Translations under genes and position numbers: made by a program
The notes under the pieces: model-generated
What the model was told of the DNA's origin: nothing
The model's database searches: none
The model's input: only the letters and a program-made list of their open reading frames with translations
DNA from: Halobacillus sp. Nhm2S1
GTDB taxonomy: Bacteria; Bacillota; Bacilli; Bacillales; Halobacillaceae
DNA: 64,000 nucleotides
Reading direction: 5' to 3'
Assembly: GCF_019599545.1 (NCBI RefSeq)
Contig: NZ_JAIEZV010000003.1
Location: 62,001-126,000, forward strand
Shown: piece after piece, positions 1 through 8,579 of the stretch
Position numbering within the stretch: the stretch's first letter is position 1
Layout of the letters: each line of letters starts with the position of its first letter

Positions 1-150
1 GAGAACCGCTCCGTCGGGTGGTTGGCTTTCTCCCCCCTCTTCCTGAATCATGATTTGATAAGAAGGTTCATCCGAGGTGACGACACCGACGATATACCCT
101 CCACCGAAAACAAGACCCACACCTAAAACCCAAAAAAGAAACTTCCACAT
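1..150 (-). CDS. Partial membrane-anchored protein, C-terminus outside window
   Basis: An open frame starts with ATG at 150 and runs off the left edge after about 50 codons. The N-terminus (MWKFLFWVLGVGLVFGGGY) is one hydrophobic helix, followed by a polar, acidic segment, so the protein is probably anchored by its N-terminus with the rest outside the cell. An AAAGGTG ribosome binding site lies 10 bases upstream. It follows the two-helix gene ending at 160 in the same direction, which suggests one transcript. Family not recognised. Confidence 0.6.
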   Translation of the reverse strand, partial: MWKFLFWVLGVGLVFGGGYIVGVVTSDEPSYQIMIQEEGGESQPPDGAVL

Positions 151-159
151 ATGTAAAAA

Positions 160-342
160 TCACCTTTCTTTGTGCTTTTGCCTCCAAATGAGGCCAAGGA
201 TAAGAATAAGCAAACCTGCCAGTGCACCCAGCAGATGATCGACAAGGTATTCGCCACTGCGAAGGTAGCGAAGAAAGAAAACGCCTCCGAAAATCAGGAT
301 CATCGTCGTAGCGAACATGAGGAAGAAACGATTGATTTCCAT
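160..342 (-). CDS. Small two-helix membrane protein
   Basis: This 60-residue protein has two hydrophobic helices (about residues 5-24 and 34-53) separated by a short charged loop and ends in a basic tail (RQKHKER), which predicts a cytoplasmic C-terminus. Its start overlaps the stop of the upstream acetyltransferase gene, so the two are probably translationally coupled. I do not recognise a family; function unknown. Confidence 0.65.
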   Translation of the reverse strand: MEINRFFLMFATTMILIFGGVFFLRYLRSGEYLVDHLLGALAGLLILILGLIWRQKHKER

Positions 343-893
343 CAGAATTCTTCCTTCAGGTACTCTTTCTGCAAGCGGGAAAACATAAGGGCATCATGAT
401 TTTGATCATCCTGGAATAGGTATCCTCTCAAAACCCCTTCCTCTTTGAATCCCAGTCTTCTCAGCAAGCCTGAGGAAGCCTCATTTTGAGGGAAAGTCAC
501 GGCCCCGAGCCTGTACAGTCCCAACTCACGAAACGCATAGTCAACGACAGCAGATACAGCTTCGGAAGTGATTCTTTTGCGCCAGAAGGACGGGTCGAGT
601 TCATAGCCCACTTCGGCCTTTCTGCTGAAGGGACTCCAATTGTTCAGTCCGACGGTTCCGATGAATGCGTTTGTCTCTTTCCAAATGATCCCCCAGCGGA
701 TGCTCTTTTCCACCGCAAAGTTATCTCTGAAAGAATGGACGATATTTTCCGCTTGATAGCGATTGGTCAGGGAAGGCATCCCATAATACTTGGTGACCTC
801 ATCCTTCGACATGATGCTATAGTAGCTCTCAATATATTCGTCCGTAATTTCAACGAGCTTCAAACGATCGGTTTCTAATTCTTGAAAATCCAT
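342..893 (-). CDS. GNAT N-acetyltransferase, RimJ/RimL type
   Basis: The protein matches GNAT acetyltransferases of the RimJ/RimL group, which transfer an acetyl group from acetyl-CoA to an amine. It opens with the typical LETDRLKLVEIT strand and contains the EVGYELDPSFWRKRITSEAV segment (acetyl-CoA loop) and the late NEASSGLLRRLGFKEEGVLRG motif. The ATG at 893 is preferred because AGGTG lies about 8 bases upstream; an in-frame ATG at 911 is possible and would overlap the preceding stop. It sits between a flavin-oxidase-like gene and a small membrane protein on the same strand. Substrate unknown. Confidence 0.85.
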   Translation of the reverse strand: MDFQELETDRLKLVEITDEYIESYYSIMSKDEVTKYYGMPSLTNRYQAENIVHSFRDNFAVEKSIRWGIIWKETNAFIGTVGLNNWSPFSRKAEVGYELDPSFWRKRITSEAVSAVVDYAFRELGLYRLGAVTFPQNEASSGLLRRLGFKEEGVLRGYLFQDDQNHDALMFSRLQKEYLKEEF

Positions 894-907
894 ATTCCCC
901 ACACCTC

Positions 908-1531
908 TCAATAAAGTCGTTCTCTGTAACTTTCATTTAGACGCTTGGTTACCGCTTCCTCATCCAGATCAGGAAGTCTGGCGTGCTCCGTTAGAATTTT
1001 TGTAGCGGATGGACGTTCTTCTTTTTCAAGCCACGTGCCCTTATCCCATAAACCTGAACGATTGAAGGCTTTGGCACAGTGGAGGAAGCATTCTTCGACT
1101 TCTACAGCGATTCCGAGGGTAGGAACTTTTCCTTTATGTGCCATTTTTTCAAGAAGATCCTCATCCGCTAAGAGGCACGCCCGGCCATTGACCCTCAGCG
1201 TCTCCTCCATTCCTGGTATGAAAAAAATCAACCCTGCATGGGGATTTGATAACAGATTCTTCATTGAATCCACACGCTTGTTTCCAGGTCTCTCAGGGAT
1301 AATGAGAGTGCTATCATTCAAGATATGAACGAAACCTTTTTCATCCCCGCGTGGTGACACATCGCAATTCCCATCTGCATCAGACGTCGCGAGCGTCAAG
1401 AATGGCGATTGTTTGATGTACTCTTTACAGTTTTCGTCCAAGTGATGGATCACCTTATTCTTCACGAGTTCACTCGGTTCGCCGATGATCGCTCGAAGCT
1501 CCTCTTCATTCTTAATGACATGCTGGAACAT
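908..1531 (-). CDS. Pyridoxamine 5'-phosphate oxidase-like FMN-binding protein
   Basis: The sequence fits the pyridoxamine 5'-phosphate oxidase-like split-barrel family, close to the MSMEG_1061 type. Visible family segments are FLTLATSDADGNCDVSPRG, the RPGNKRVDSMKNLL stretch and the LRVNGRA strand; these usually bind FMN or F420. The ATG at 1531 is chosen because GGAGAGG lies 9 bases upstream; an in-frame TTG at 1549 has no site of its own. The exact redox substrate cannot be inferred. Confidence 0.85.
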   Translation of the reverse strand: MFQHVIKNEEELRAIIGEPSELVKNKVIHHLDENCKEYIKQSPFLTLATSDADGNCDVSPRGDEKGFVHILNDSTLIIPERPGNKRVDSMKNLLSNPHAGLIFFIPGMEETLRVNGRACLLADEDLLEKMAHKGKVPTLGIAVEVEECFLHCAKAFNRSGLWDKGTWLEKEERPSATKILTEHARLPDLDEEAVTKRLNESYRERLY

Positions 1532-1652
1532 CTTCCACTTCCTCTCCAACCCTTTGGATTCTATGAAAGTTTCGCTTACATGAAAAAACTCATTGCATGC
1601 CCTCTATTTTTTATGTAAATTAGACAAGTATGTTTTTTAGGAGGGATCATCT

Positions 1653-2270
1653 ATGAATCAATCAACAACGACGCAACGGGTAAAAATGACAACGGCAGAC
1701 CCTTCCGCGATCGGACTTTTTGGACTCGCTATGGTTACACTGGTGGCTTCTTCAGCCAAGCTTGGGTGGACAGACGGGGTATCTTTCGTTCTTCCTTGGG
1801 CGATTTTCCTCGGAGGGCTTGCCCAGCTGTTCGCAGCCATTCAGGATGCAAAGCATGACAACACATTTGGAACGACGGCGTTTGCCGCTTTCGGACTCTT
1901 CTGGTTCGGTGTCGGAACGTCCTGGCTCATCGACTTTGGAGTCTTCGGAGAAGCAGCGGCGCAAGCGGTCGACCCCCATCAACTGGGCATCGCTTACATC
2001 GGTTATCTGATCTTTTCCATATTCATGACGATCGGCGCAATGGAAACGCACAAAGTGCTGTTCATCATTTTTGTTTTGATCGACTTCTTGTTCATCGGCC
2101 TTTCCTTATCTACGCTCGGAATTGCCCCGCACGCGACGCATATGCTAGCAGCGGTAGCTGAACTAATGATTGCGATCATGAGCTTTTACGGTTCAGCCGC
2201 AAGTGTCTTGAATGTCCATTTCGGAAAAGTCACCCTGCCTGTCGGAAAACCGTTCGGCATTTTCAAATAA
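1653..2270 (+). CDS. GPR1/FUN34/YaaH family acetate/succinate transporter
   Basis: This 205-residue protein has six hydrophobic helices and the family N-terminal signature, here DPSAIGLFGLAMVT (the usual NPAPLGL motif in variant form), plus the FLGGLAQLFAAIQDAKHDN segment. The family (SatP in E. coli, YaaH) takes up acetate and succinate across the plasma membrane. A strong AGGAGG site precedes the ATG. It is divergent from the minus-strand cluster to its left, is single, and ends at a clear terminator. Confidence 0.88.
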   Translation: MNQSTTTQRVKMTTADPSAIGLFGLAMVTLVASSAKLGWTDGVSFVLPWAIFLGGLAQLFAAIQDAKHDNTFGTTAFAAFGLFWFGVGTSWLIDFGVFGEAAAQAVDPHQLGIAYIGYLIFSIFMTIGAMETHKVLFIIFVLIDFLFIGLSLSTLGIAPHATHMLAAVAELMIAIMSFYGSAASVLNVHFGKVTLPVGKPFGIFK

Positions 2271-2275
2271 AAGCG

Positions 2276-2303
2276 GGCCGGGAGTTTCTCCCGGCTTTTT
2301 TTA
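2276..2303 (+). terminator. Rho-independent terminator of the YaaH-type gene
   Basis: A GC-rich hairpin (GCCGGGAG, loop, CTCCCGGC) is followed by a run of seven T, directly after the transporter stop codon. Confidence 0.9.
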
Positions 2304-2555
2304 ATTGCTCAATCGGTTGTACCCCTTCTTCAATTCTTTTGAAAACATGAAGAGGATGCCGAGCACGATGAGAACCCAGCTGAAAATCATCGGAAACAGA
2401 AGGCCTCCCTGAAGCACGGCACTCCAATATTTCCCCGGAGGATTGCTCCATTCCTCGATAAAGGACAAATAAACAACCGCCCCTACCGATGTGAAACCAT
2501 AAAGGATCACGCCACTGATAAAAAATAAAATACCGGCCCAATATTTTTTCGCCAT
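2301..2555 (-). CDS. Small membrane protein with two helices
   Basis: This 84-residue protein has two long hydrophobic stretches (about residues 6-31 and 50-70), a short extracellular segment with NPPGKY, and a basic C-terminus. It converges on the YaaH-type transporter; the terminator between them could serve both. No family recognised. Confidence 0.65.
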   Translation of the reverse strand: MAKKYWAGILFFISGVILYGFTSVGAVVYLSFIEEWSNPPGKYWSAVLQGGLLFPMIFSWVLIVLGILFMFSKELKKGYNRLSN

Positions 2556-2567
2556 TCTACTTTTCTC

Positions 2568-2753
2568 CTAACTATGGATTGCTTCCTGCGCTCGGTGACG
2601 GTCGACTTCTCTTACATAAAACTTAAATTTTACGCTGTCACAATTGTTAAAAACGGGTGAACCTACTGATGACGTGGTGCTGACGGTCGCGACCCGGTAC
2701 GCCAAGCCTTCTGCAGACCACTTCGATGCTACCTTATGATATTCATTTTGCAT
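2568..2753 (-). CDS. Possible 61-residue protein
   Basis: An ATG-started frame of 61 codons with a mixed soluble composition and a CDSVKFKFYVRE segment. No convincing ribosome binding site is seen, and I recognise no family. It fills an otherwise empty stretch on the strand of its neighbour, so it is kept at low confidence. Confidence 0.3.
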   Translation of the reverse strand: MQNEYHKVASKWSAEGLAYRVATVSTTSSVGSPVFNNCDSVKFKFYVREVDRHRAQEAIHS

Positions 2754-3022
2754 GAATGTTGTATAAATGAGTGTTTTTTATTGGAAAAAATATCAATCCT
2801 ATTGATCAGACCATCCATTTGGTTCCTCCTTGATTACTTTACCATAGATTTTTTCCAAGATTAACCTCTAAGAAAGCGTTTTATAGTCGATGGCTGAATT
2901 TTCGAAAAAAGATTGACGAGATGTACACGCTCGAATATGATACAACTATAAATTCAAATGATAGAGTTCCAGGCTTGGCTTTACCAGCAGTCTTGAACGA
3001 AGGAGATAAGGAGGCTTTGACG

Positions 3023-3412
3023 ATGTTAGCGAAGCTATTCAATTGGTTCGGCCCAGGCATGCCCAAGGTCGATTTGGTCCTATCGAAAACAGAATATGCT
3101 CCCGGAGAAAAAGTGACCGGATCTTTCCATTTGATTGGCGGAATGAACCAGCAGACCATTCAGCGCCTGGAATGTGACTTGATGAAGAAAAGTCCAGGAA
3201 ACAAACTGAGCCTCTTACAACCGATTACAACCGTTCTGATGAACCGTGAACTTGAACCAAAAGAAGAAAGTGAATATCCGTTTCATTTCATTCTCCCAGA
3301 GACGCTGGATTTGGATGATGCAGAGACGACCTATTTCCTTCAAACCAAACTGGTGCTGCACAATGATGCGAAAACATCAGACATGGATGAGATTCACATT
3401 GTAATCCGTTAA
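3023..3412 (+). CDS. Short Spo0M-like (arrestin-fold) protein
   Basis: The N-terminus MLAKLFNWFGPGMPKVDLVL and the following TEYAPGEKVTGSFHLIGG strand match the start of Spo0M proteins, arrestin-like beta proteins that influence sporulation in Bacillus. Spo0M is about 250 residues; this one has 129, roughly the first arrestin lobe. The ATG at 3023 is chosen because AAGGAGG lies 9 bases upstream; the frame is open further 5' without a site. It is followed by a terminator and looks monocistronic. Confidence 0.7.
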   Translation: MLAKLFNWFGPGMPKVDLVLSKTEYAPGEKVTGSFHLIGGMNQQTIQRLECDLMKKSPGNKLSLLQPITTVLMNRELEPKEESEYPFHFILPETLDLDDAETTYFLQTKLVLHNDAKTSDMDEIHIVIR

Positions 3413-3419
3413 AAACCCC

Positions 3420-3454
3420 AAAAAGCGGTACTCCTTTTTGAGTACCGCTTTTAT
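3420..3454 (+). terminator. Terminator of the Spo0M-like gene
   Basis: The hairpin AAAGCGGTACTC / GAGTACCGCTTT ends in a T-rich tail just after the stop codon. It may also serve the convergent phosphoesterase gene. Confidence 0.85.
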
Positions 3455-3566
3455 TCAGCTATATTGTTTACATAATAAAATTACCGTTTATTAGAGTGGG
3501 AATTCTATGAATTATTGGCAGAAAGCAATGGATATCAGTTTCCATCCATGCTGCTTCCTTCTAAAT

Positions 3567-4469
3567 TTATTCCTCAGGCGAAGTCAAATGGAATTCTGTA
3601 ATTTCAGGTGGATTATTCAACCTTACCGGAATGATACTCAATCCAATCCCACGATTCACGTACAGACTGTTTTCCTCGTTGCCATATTCCTCTTTCGTCC
3701 AGCCATCTACTCGCGCTTTCCCTTTTGCAACTAAATCTTTCCATGACCAATGGGGTGTAAACGGAATCCGTATTTGACCACCGTGCGTGTGTCCAGCCAC
3801 CGCCGTTGATGCTGCTCCCTCTGGAATTTCATCAAATGATTCCGGATTATGCATGACGACAAAACGTGCGTCCTCTACTTCAATGTCCGTAAACGCACGG
3901 GAAACCTCATCATTCTCGGGCCATCTGGCACCAATTCCAGTGAGATAAAGAGGTTCATCTGCGCGCTCGTTCTCTAATGCCACGGAGCGATTGTGCAGAA
4001 TCTCAATATCGATTTCCTCCAGTTCCTTTCTCACCCGTTCAGCTGTCTCTTCGCTTGGGTCTACCTTGCGGCTGCTCATGTTGTAATCATGATTCCCGAG
4101 CACCGCATAAACAGGAATGCCTTCCTCTGTTAAAGGCTTTAGATAGGCCTGGACCTTTTCCATTTCGCTCTGGTGGTCATTCACAGAATGGTAGACATAG
4201 TCCCCAAGCAGAACCACGGCATCCGGGGACCGTTCGATGATCCGGTCCACGACATCTTCGATTTGTCCATCGTTGTCCAACCACATCCCTACTTGAAAAT
4301 CACCGATCGCTATGATTTTCTTATCTTCCCAACCTTCCGGGAGATTAGGAATCACAGCTTGTTCTTCTTCTACCTCCATGGTGTAAGGTTCCACCAAACC
4401 CCAAGTGAATAAGATCACAAGGACGGTTAATGCGATATATAAAATCATCCGTTTTTTTGATTTCACCAT
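3567..4469 (-). CDS. Membrane-anchored metallophosphoesterase (YkuE/YaeI type)
   Basis: A calcineurin-like phosphoesterase of about 300 residues with an N-terminal helix (ILYIALTVLVILFTWGL). Metal-binding motifs are in order: IAIGDFQVG (variant of GDxH), VLLGDYVYH (GDxx), VLGNHDYN (GNHD) and VAGHTHGGQIRIPF (GHTHGGQ). This set is typical of the YkuE/YaeI group. The first motif reads DFQ where most members have DxH, so one metal ligand may differ. Start choice is uncertain: ATG at 4469 overlaps a GGGGAG site closely, and an upstream frame exists. Monocistronic, minus strand. Confidence 0.85.
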   Translation of the reverse strand: MVKSKKRMILYIALTVLVILFTWGLVEPYTMEVEEEQAVIPNLPEGWEDKKIIAIGDFQVGMWLDNDGQIEDVVDRIIERSPDAVVLLGDYVYHSVNDHQSEMEKVQAYLKPLTEEGIPVYAVLGNHDYNMSSRKVDPSEETAERVRKELEEIDIEILHNRSVALENERADEPLYLTGIGARWPENDEVSRAFTDIEVEDARFVVMHNPESFDEIPEGAASTAVAGHTHGGQIRIPFTPHWSWKDLVAKGKARVDGWTKEEYGNEENSLYVNRGIGLSIIPVRLNNPPEITEFHLTSPEE

Positions 4470-4762
4470 TCTCCCCTCTTTCTTCTGCATTTTGTTTAAT
4501 TTTTTAAAGACGTTAAATAAATGGAACAGAATTTGGTCCACTTCTCGCCGGACATTTTGATACAGCTAATGCTATTGCTTCCAACTCCTAAAAGCGCGAA
4601 TGACAAAGAAAAAAAGGCCGGCATCTTTATGTACGCCACCCTTCCAAAGGAGCTTTTGTTTGTATAAAGGTCATACCTTTTCCCAACCATTTCTAAACGT
4701 CACCATTTCCATTCCTTTCCCAGAATGTTCATAATCCAAAACATTCTTTTATATAACCATAA

Positions 4763-4790
4763 AAAGAGCCCTGAGAAGTCAGGGCTCTTC
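4763..4790 (-). terminator. Terminator of the GNAT gene at 4823
   Basis: Perfect AGAGCCCTGA / TCAGGGCTCT hairpin with a T-rich tail on the minus strand, 33 bases after the acetyltransferase stop. Confidence 0.85.
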
Positions 4791-4822
4791 CAAAATGATT
4801 CATTCCATAGACACATCAATGA

Positions 4823-5329
4823 CTAAAATTCCGCGCTCATCTCATCCAAAGTCCAGGAGTAAATCGACTCCACCAGGCTGTTTCCATCAATCGTAATCGT
4901 AACCTCTTCAACTTTTTTGCCGCCCATCCCTTCATAAAACTGACAGGAAGGATTATCAGACAATACTTTAACCATCATCGTTTGGGATCCCTTCTCCTTC
5001 ACATCATTCAGAATGAAAGAAAACAAAGCTTTTCCTGCCCCGCGGCGTTGAAACCTTTGGAGTATGTATATGGAACTCAGCTCCGCATCATAGTTCCCAT
5101 AAGTAGAAGAATAGTTCCATGTGGCAAACCCGACTACTCCTTCGTCATTTTCCACTAAGATGATTTCGGAAGATTGGATATTCTCTTCCCATAGAGACTC
5201 TCTTTTTTCATAGGTGAGGCGATCCAGGTAAGTGTCTGGGACCAGACCTCGATAGGTCTCCAGCCAGGCATCCACATGAACTCTAGCAATGGCTGGAACA
5301 TCTTCCGGTTCAGCCTTTCGTATATTCAT
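4823..5329 (-). CDS. GNAT N-acetyltransferase
   Basis: A classical 168-residue GNAT protein. It starts MNIRKAEPEDVPAIARVHVD, has the ELSSIYILQRFQRRGAGKAL motif A that binds acetyl-CoA, and the CQFYEGMGGKKVEE motif B. GGAGGTG lies a few bases before the ATG. It ends at its own terminator and appears monocistronic. Substrate unknown. Confidence 0.88.
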   Translation of the reverse strand: MNIRKAEPEDVPAIARVHVDAWLETYRGLVPDTYLDRLTYEKRESLWEENIQSSEIILVENDEGVVGFATWNYSSTYGNYDAELSSIYILQRFQRRGAGKALFSFILNDVKEKGSQTMMVKVLSDNPSCQFYEGMGGKKVEEVTITIDGNSLVESIYSWTLDEMSAEF

Positions 5330-5453
5330 GACCCACCTCCATATCTGACTTAAAGCTTATCAAACATGCTGTCGCCGTCTTTACGGTCTACAAACGAAAT
5401 TCTGCGCGACAGAGACTGAACCGCTTACTACATTTGGAGAAAAATGCCCCCTA

Positions 5454-5564
5454 CTATTCGTCCTTTCTCCCATCAAAATCGTACCCTGATTTTCCCCAGT
5501 AAATTAAAAACATGGCGGGAGTCACGATCATCGCTATAGCTATAATCAGATTCAACACGTTCAC
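5454..5564 (-). CDS. Very small membrane protein (36 residues, GTG start)
   Basis: A GTG codon at 5564 with AAGGAGTG 5 bases upstream opens a 36-codon frame reading MNVLNLIIAIAMIVTPAM, then FLIYWGKSGYDFDGRKDE: one hydrophobic helix and an acidic-basic tail. Good ribosome binding site plus helix make it likely real. Function unknown. Confidence 0.6.
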   Translation of the reverse strand: MNVLNLIIAIAMIVTPAMFLIYWGKSGYDFDGRKDE

Positions 5565-5691
5565 AGAATCACTCCTTCCTATTTTAAAAACTTTCGTGCT
5601 TTAACTAACGATCCTAATCAATAGGTTCCTATCTTGCATTAGGTAGGGTCCATGATCCTTCCTTTTGTTTTCCTAAAGCAAAAGTGATGGA

Positions 5692-5988
5692 TTATTTATC
5701 AGGTATCAATATTGTTCGTTGAGTCGGAACGCGGGCAACTGTGACAATTTGCGGATGCAAGGTGTATGACTTTCCATCAATTTCAAAATTGTATCGTCCA
5801 CGGAAAACCACCTTTCTCCCTTGTTTATTCAATTCATTTTCAATAGCTTTCACATATTGATGATGATCTTTGTACCATTCATCCAAATGCATGACGATAT
5901 TGCCTTTCTGATAACCGGAAGATTTGTATGCAAAATATCCAATTAGTAAAAATGGAGTAAAAAATAAGATTAAAATCAGGATCTCCAC
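5692..5988 (-). CDS. N-terminally anchored 98-residue protein
   Basis: A GTG start at 5988 with AAGGAG upstream. Residues 1-20 form a hydrophobic anchor, followed by a soluble part with VVFRGRYNFEIDGKSYTLH, which looks like a small beta domain. No family recognised. Confidence 0.6.
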   Translation of the reverse strand: MEILILILFFTPFLLIGYFAYKSSGYQKGNIVMHLDEWYKDHHQYVKAIENELNKQGRKVVFRGRYNFEIDGKSYTLHPQIVTVARVPTQRTILIPDK

Positions 5989-6190
5989 CGGCGCATCTCC
6001 TTCCCTTTATGGTTTGAAAAACATCTAACTACTTATCACTATTTAAGATTTCCCCGAATCCATGCGACCATTTATAAAATTCTTAAAATTCCTATTACTA
6101 TACTAACGAATGAGAGTGGGGTTACGTTTCAGTGATTTTTAGAATCTTAGCTTTGAGACTTACTTCTCCTCTTTGAGGCGGTCCATCTGC

Positions 6191-6465
6191 CCTTTGGCGC
6201 GATTAGGCACCTTTTTTGCGCGGTTCGACCCCTCTTTGGGGCGATTCATCCTCCCATTGGCGCGACTCCAACCCTCTTTGGCGCGACTCCAACCCTCTTT
6301 GGCGCGACTACACCTCTCTTTGGCGCGACTCCAGCCCTCTTTGGCGCGACTCCAGCCCTCTTTGGCGCGACTCCAACCCTCTTTGGCGCGACTCCAACCC
6401 TCTTTGGCGCGACTACACCTCTCTTTGGCGCGATTCCACCTCTCTTTGGCGCGACTCCACCTATC
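6191..6465. repeat. 21-bp tandem repeat, about 13 units
   Basis: The unit GGCGCGACTCCAACCCTCTT (plus one T) is repeated about 13 times with mainly single-base differences (for example CAACC, CAGCC, ACACC). Because 21 is a multiple of three, several frames are open; on the minus strand they would encode SRAKEGW heptads. That minus frame (6160-6471) would start with TTG without a ribosome binding site, so I treat the block as a non-coding tandem repeat unless shown otherwise. Confidence 0.9.
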
Positions 6466-6500
6466 CTTCAACCACTAGATAACCCGCTCAACCACAACAA

Positions 6501-6530
6501 AAAAACGCCACCTTAAATCGGTGGCGTTTA
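6501..6530 (-). terminator. Terminator of the FtsW/RodA gene
   Basis: AACGCCACC / GGTGGCGTT hairpin with a T7 tail on the minus strand, a few bases after the stop codon at 6535. Confidence 0.9.
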
Positions 6531-6534
6531 TCGC

Positions 6535-7674
6535 TTATGCGGCTACTTTTTGTTCCTGGGCTTTTTTAATTTTTGATATGGCATGGATGTTGATCAGGAT
6601 TCCGGCAGAGAACATCATCATGAGCAGGGATGTTCCGCCATAGCTGACGAACGGCAGTGGAACACCGGTTAAAGGAAGAAGACCGGTCAAACCACCGAGG
6701 TTGATGACTGCCTGGATGCCGATCAAACCGGACACACCGATGGCAAGCAGACGGCCGAACGTGTCGTGGCTCTCCATACTGACATAGAACCCACGCAGTA
6801 CGATCAAACCAAGTAACAACAACACGACACCGACACCGACCACGCCTAATTCTTCGGCGATGACAGCCATGATGAAGTCGGTATGAGCTTCTGGTAAGTA
6901 TCCGAGCTTTTGTACGCCGGCCCCAAGTCCGGTGCCGAACAAACCTCCGTTATGGATGGCGAGGTAAGAATTGATCAGTTGGTACCCGGCATCATCGGCG
7001 TATTCAAAGGGTTGATAAGCTCCGTCGAAACGGGAAAGCTGTTCTTCACTGAGACCGAAATTGTACATGAAAACGGCCCCTGCAAGAGCAATCCCGATCA
7101 TGGAAAAGAGGTGAACTTTCTTTAGTCCACTCGACATGATGATCAATCCGGATACCGCGAGGGCAATCAGGGCTGTCCCCAAATCCGGCTGTTTCAAGAT
7201 CATCGCGACCACAAGCATCATCAAAATGATTGGCGGCAATAACGCTCGCGTGAAATCTTCAATATACCCACTCTTTTTCGTAAAAATGGTCGCCATATAA
7301 ATGATCAAAGACATTTTGGCTAATTCAGCCGGCTGGAATTTTCCAAGACCAGGAATCGGTAGCCATGATTGGGCATTGTTGGACGTATGTCCGAATACAA
7401 AGACTGCCGCAAGAAGGATGACCGTTCCAAGCAGAATCAGCTTAAATAAGCGTCGATAGTTTTTGTAAGGAAAGATGATCCCCAGAAAAAGGGCGACCAA
7501 GCCAAGTCCCCATGACATCAACTGCCTGTTGAAAAAGTAATCAGGGGTTACTTCGTAAACCATGACACCACTGACCATACTGGCGCTGTACACCATCACC
7601 GTACCGAACGCGGACAAAGCCAATACAGCGAATAAGATGGTAAAATCAATGTTCTTCAATATTCTGCGTATCAT
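6535..7674 (-). CDS. ftsW: FtsW/RodA-family SEDS peptidoglycan polymerase
   Basis: A 379-residue SEDS protein with about ten membrane helices. Family motifs include QPDLGTALIALA, the YLPEAHTDFIMAVIAEELG loop with the conserved catalytic-site Asp, and the closing GVPLPFVSYGGTSLLMMM. SEDS proteins polymerise glycan strands from lipid II with a class B PBP; FtsW acts in division and RodA in elongation. The VPLPFVSYGGTS ending and length favour FtsW, but the choice is an inference. The gene stands alone with its own terminator. Confidence 0.85.
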   Translation of the reverse strand: MIRRILKNIDFTILFAVLALSAFGTVMVYSASMVSGVMVYEVTPDYFFNRQLMSWGLGLVALFLGIIFPYKNYRRLFKLILLGTVILLAAVFVFGHTSNNAQSWLPIPGLGKFQPAELAKMSLIIYMATIFTKKSGYIEDFTRALLPPIILMMLVVAMILKQPDLGTALIALAVSGLIIMSSGLKKVHLFSMIGIALAGAVFMYNFGLSEEQLSRFDGAYQPFEYADDAGYQLINSYLAIHNGGLFGTGLGAGVQKLGYLPEAHTDFIMAVIAEELGVVGVGVVLLLLGLIVLRGFYVSMESHDTFGRLLAIGVSGLIGIQAVINLGGLTGLLPLTGVPLPFVSYGGTSLLMMMFSAGILINIHAISKIKKAQEQKVAA

Positions 7675-7802
7675 GCGTAACCCTCTTTCGTTTGGTACTA
7701 TTATGTAAATTATAAGGCTTCTTGTCTCGTAAAAAAAGCATTCCTTTTAAATTACTTCGAAAGTCTATATAATAACGATTAGATTTGTAGGAGGTTTGTG
7801 GA

Positions 7803-8177
7803 ATGATTTATTTTTATGTCGGAATCGGTGGGATGATTGGCGCATCCCTTAGGTTTCTGATCGGTGAGTGGCTGAAGAACCCTGACCAGTGGTTCCCCTA
7901 TTCCACGTTGACCGTCAATTTGACCGGGAGCTTCTTCCTCGCGTGGTTCACGATGGGGATCGTTGAGAAGTTTTCCCTTTCTCCCAAATGGAAAGCCGCT
8001 CTTGGAACAGGACTTGTCGGGTCGTATACGACATTCTCCACCTTGAGCATGGACGCCGTTTCGCTCTATGAACGTGGAGACATGATTCTGAGCCTCCTTT
8101 ACATAGCCATCAGCATATTCGGTGGCTTAGCCTTCTCTATGCTCGGATTCACCCTTGGAAAAAGGAGAGCTGCCTGA
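7803..8177 (+). CDS. crcB: Fluoride channel subunit CrcB (first of pair)
   Basis: A 124-residue, four-helix CrcB/Fluc protein with the family signatures GGMIGASLRFLIGEW, TLTVNLTGSFFLAW and GLVGSYTTFSTLSMDAV (the TTFS fluoride/sodium site). Bacilli often encode two different subunits in tandem that form a heterodimeric fluoride exporter. Its TGA overlaps the ATG of the next subunit. An AGGAGG site precedes the ATG. No fluoride riboswitch is evident in the 120 bases upstream. Confidence 0.92.
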   Translation: MIYFYVGIGGMIGASLRFLIGEWLKNPDQWFPYSTLTVNLTGSFFLAWFTMGIVEKFSLSPKWKAALGTGLVGSYTTFSTLSMDAVSLYERGDMILSLLYIAISIFGGLAFSMLGFTLGKRRAA

Positions 8178-8539
8178 TGCTTTCAAAACTGTTACTAGTT
8201 GGCGCGGGAGGATTCATCGGAGCGATCCTCCGCTACGGAATCAGTCAGTGGATCAACAAACGTACAGCTTCCGCTCTCCCGGTCGCTACCCTTTTTGTCA
8301 ACATCCTTGGTTCATTCGTCCTCGGCCTGATTACAGGACTCGATCTCTCAACACTCTGGGTGCTCTTCGCCGGCACAGGCATCCTCGGTGCTTTTACAAC
8401 CTTTTCTACCTTCAAGCTGGAATCAGTCCAGCTTCATTTTAAAAAGAACTGGAAAACCTTCGTCTTGTACACCGTCCTCAGTTACACGCTCGGGATTGCA
8501 TTAGCCTGGAGCGGCTTCCATTTGGGAAAATTATTCTAA
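8177..8539 (+). CDS. crcB: Fluoride channel subunit CrcB (second of pair)
   Basis: Second CrcB/Fluc subunit, 120 residues, with GGFIGAILRYGISQW, LFVNILGSFVLGL and GILGAFTTFSTFKLESVQ. The start overlaps the preceding stop by one base, so the two subunits should be made in equal amounts for a two-subunit channel in the cell membrane. A terminator follows directly. Confidence 0.92.
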   Translation: MLSKLLLVGAGGFIGAILRYGISQWINKRTASALPVATLFVNILGSFVLGLITGLDLSTLWVLFAGTGILGAFTTFSTFKLESVQLHFKKNWKTFVLYTVLSYTLGIALAWSGFHLGKLF

Positions 8540-8545
8540 CCATCA

Positions 8546-8577
8546 AAAAGGACTTCCTCACAAGGAAGCCCTTTTTC
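8546..8577 (+). terminator. Terminator of the crcB pair
   Basis: Hairpin GGACTTCCT / AGGAAGCCC flanked by A and T runs between the convergent crcB and GDSL genes; probably bidirectional. Confidence 0.85.
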
Positions 8578-8579
8578 AC

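Noticed and set aside
4496-4690. Minus-strand frame of 64 codons
   Set aside because: No ribosome binding site; it overlaps the upstream region of the phosphoesterase gene.
6160-6471. 103-codon frame over the tandem repeat
   Set aside because: It starts with TTG without a ribosome binding site, and three frames are open only because the unit length is a multiple of three.
7680-7802. Fluoride riboswitch before the crcB pair
   Set aside because: The conserved fluoride aptamer core was not seen in this stretch.
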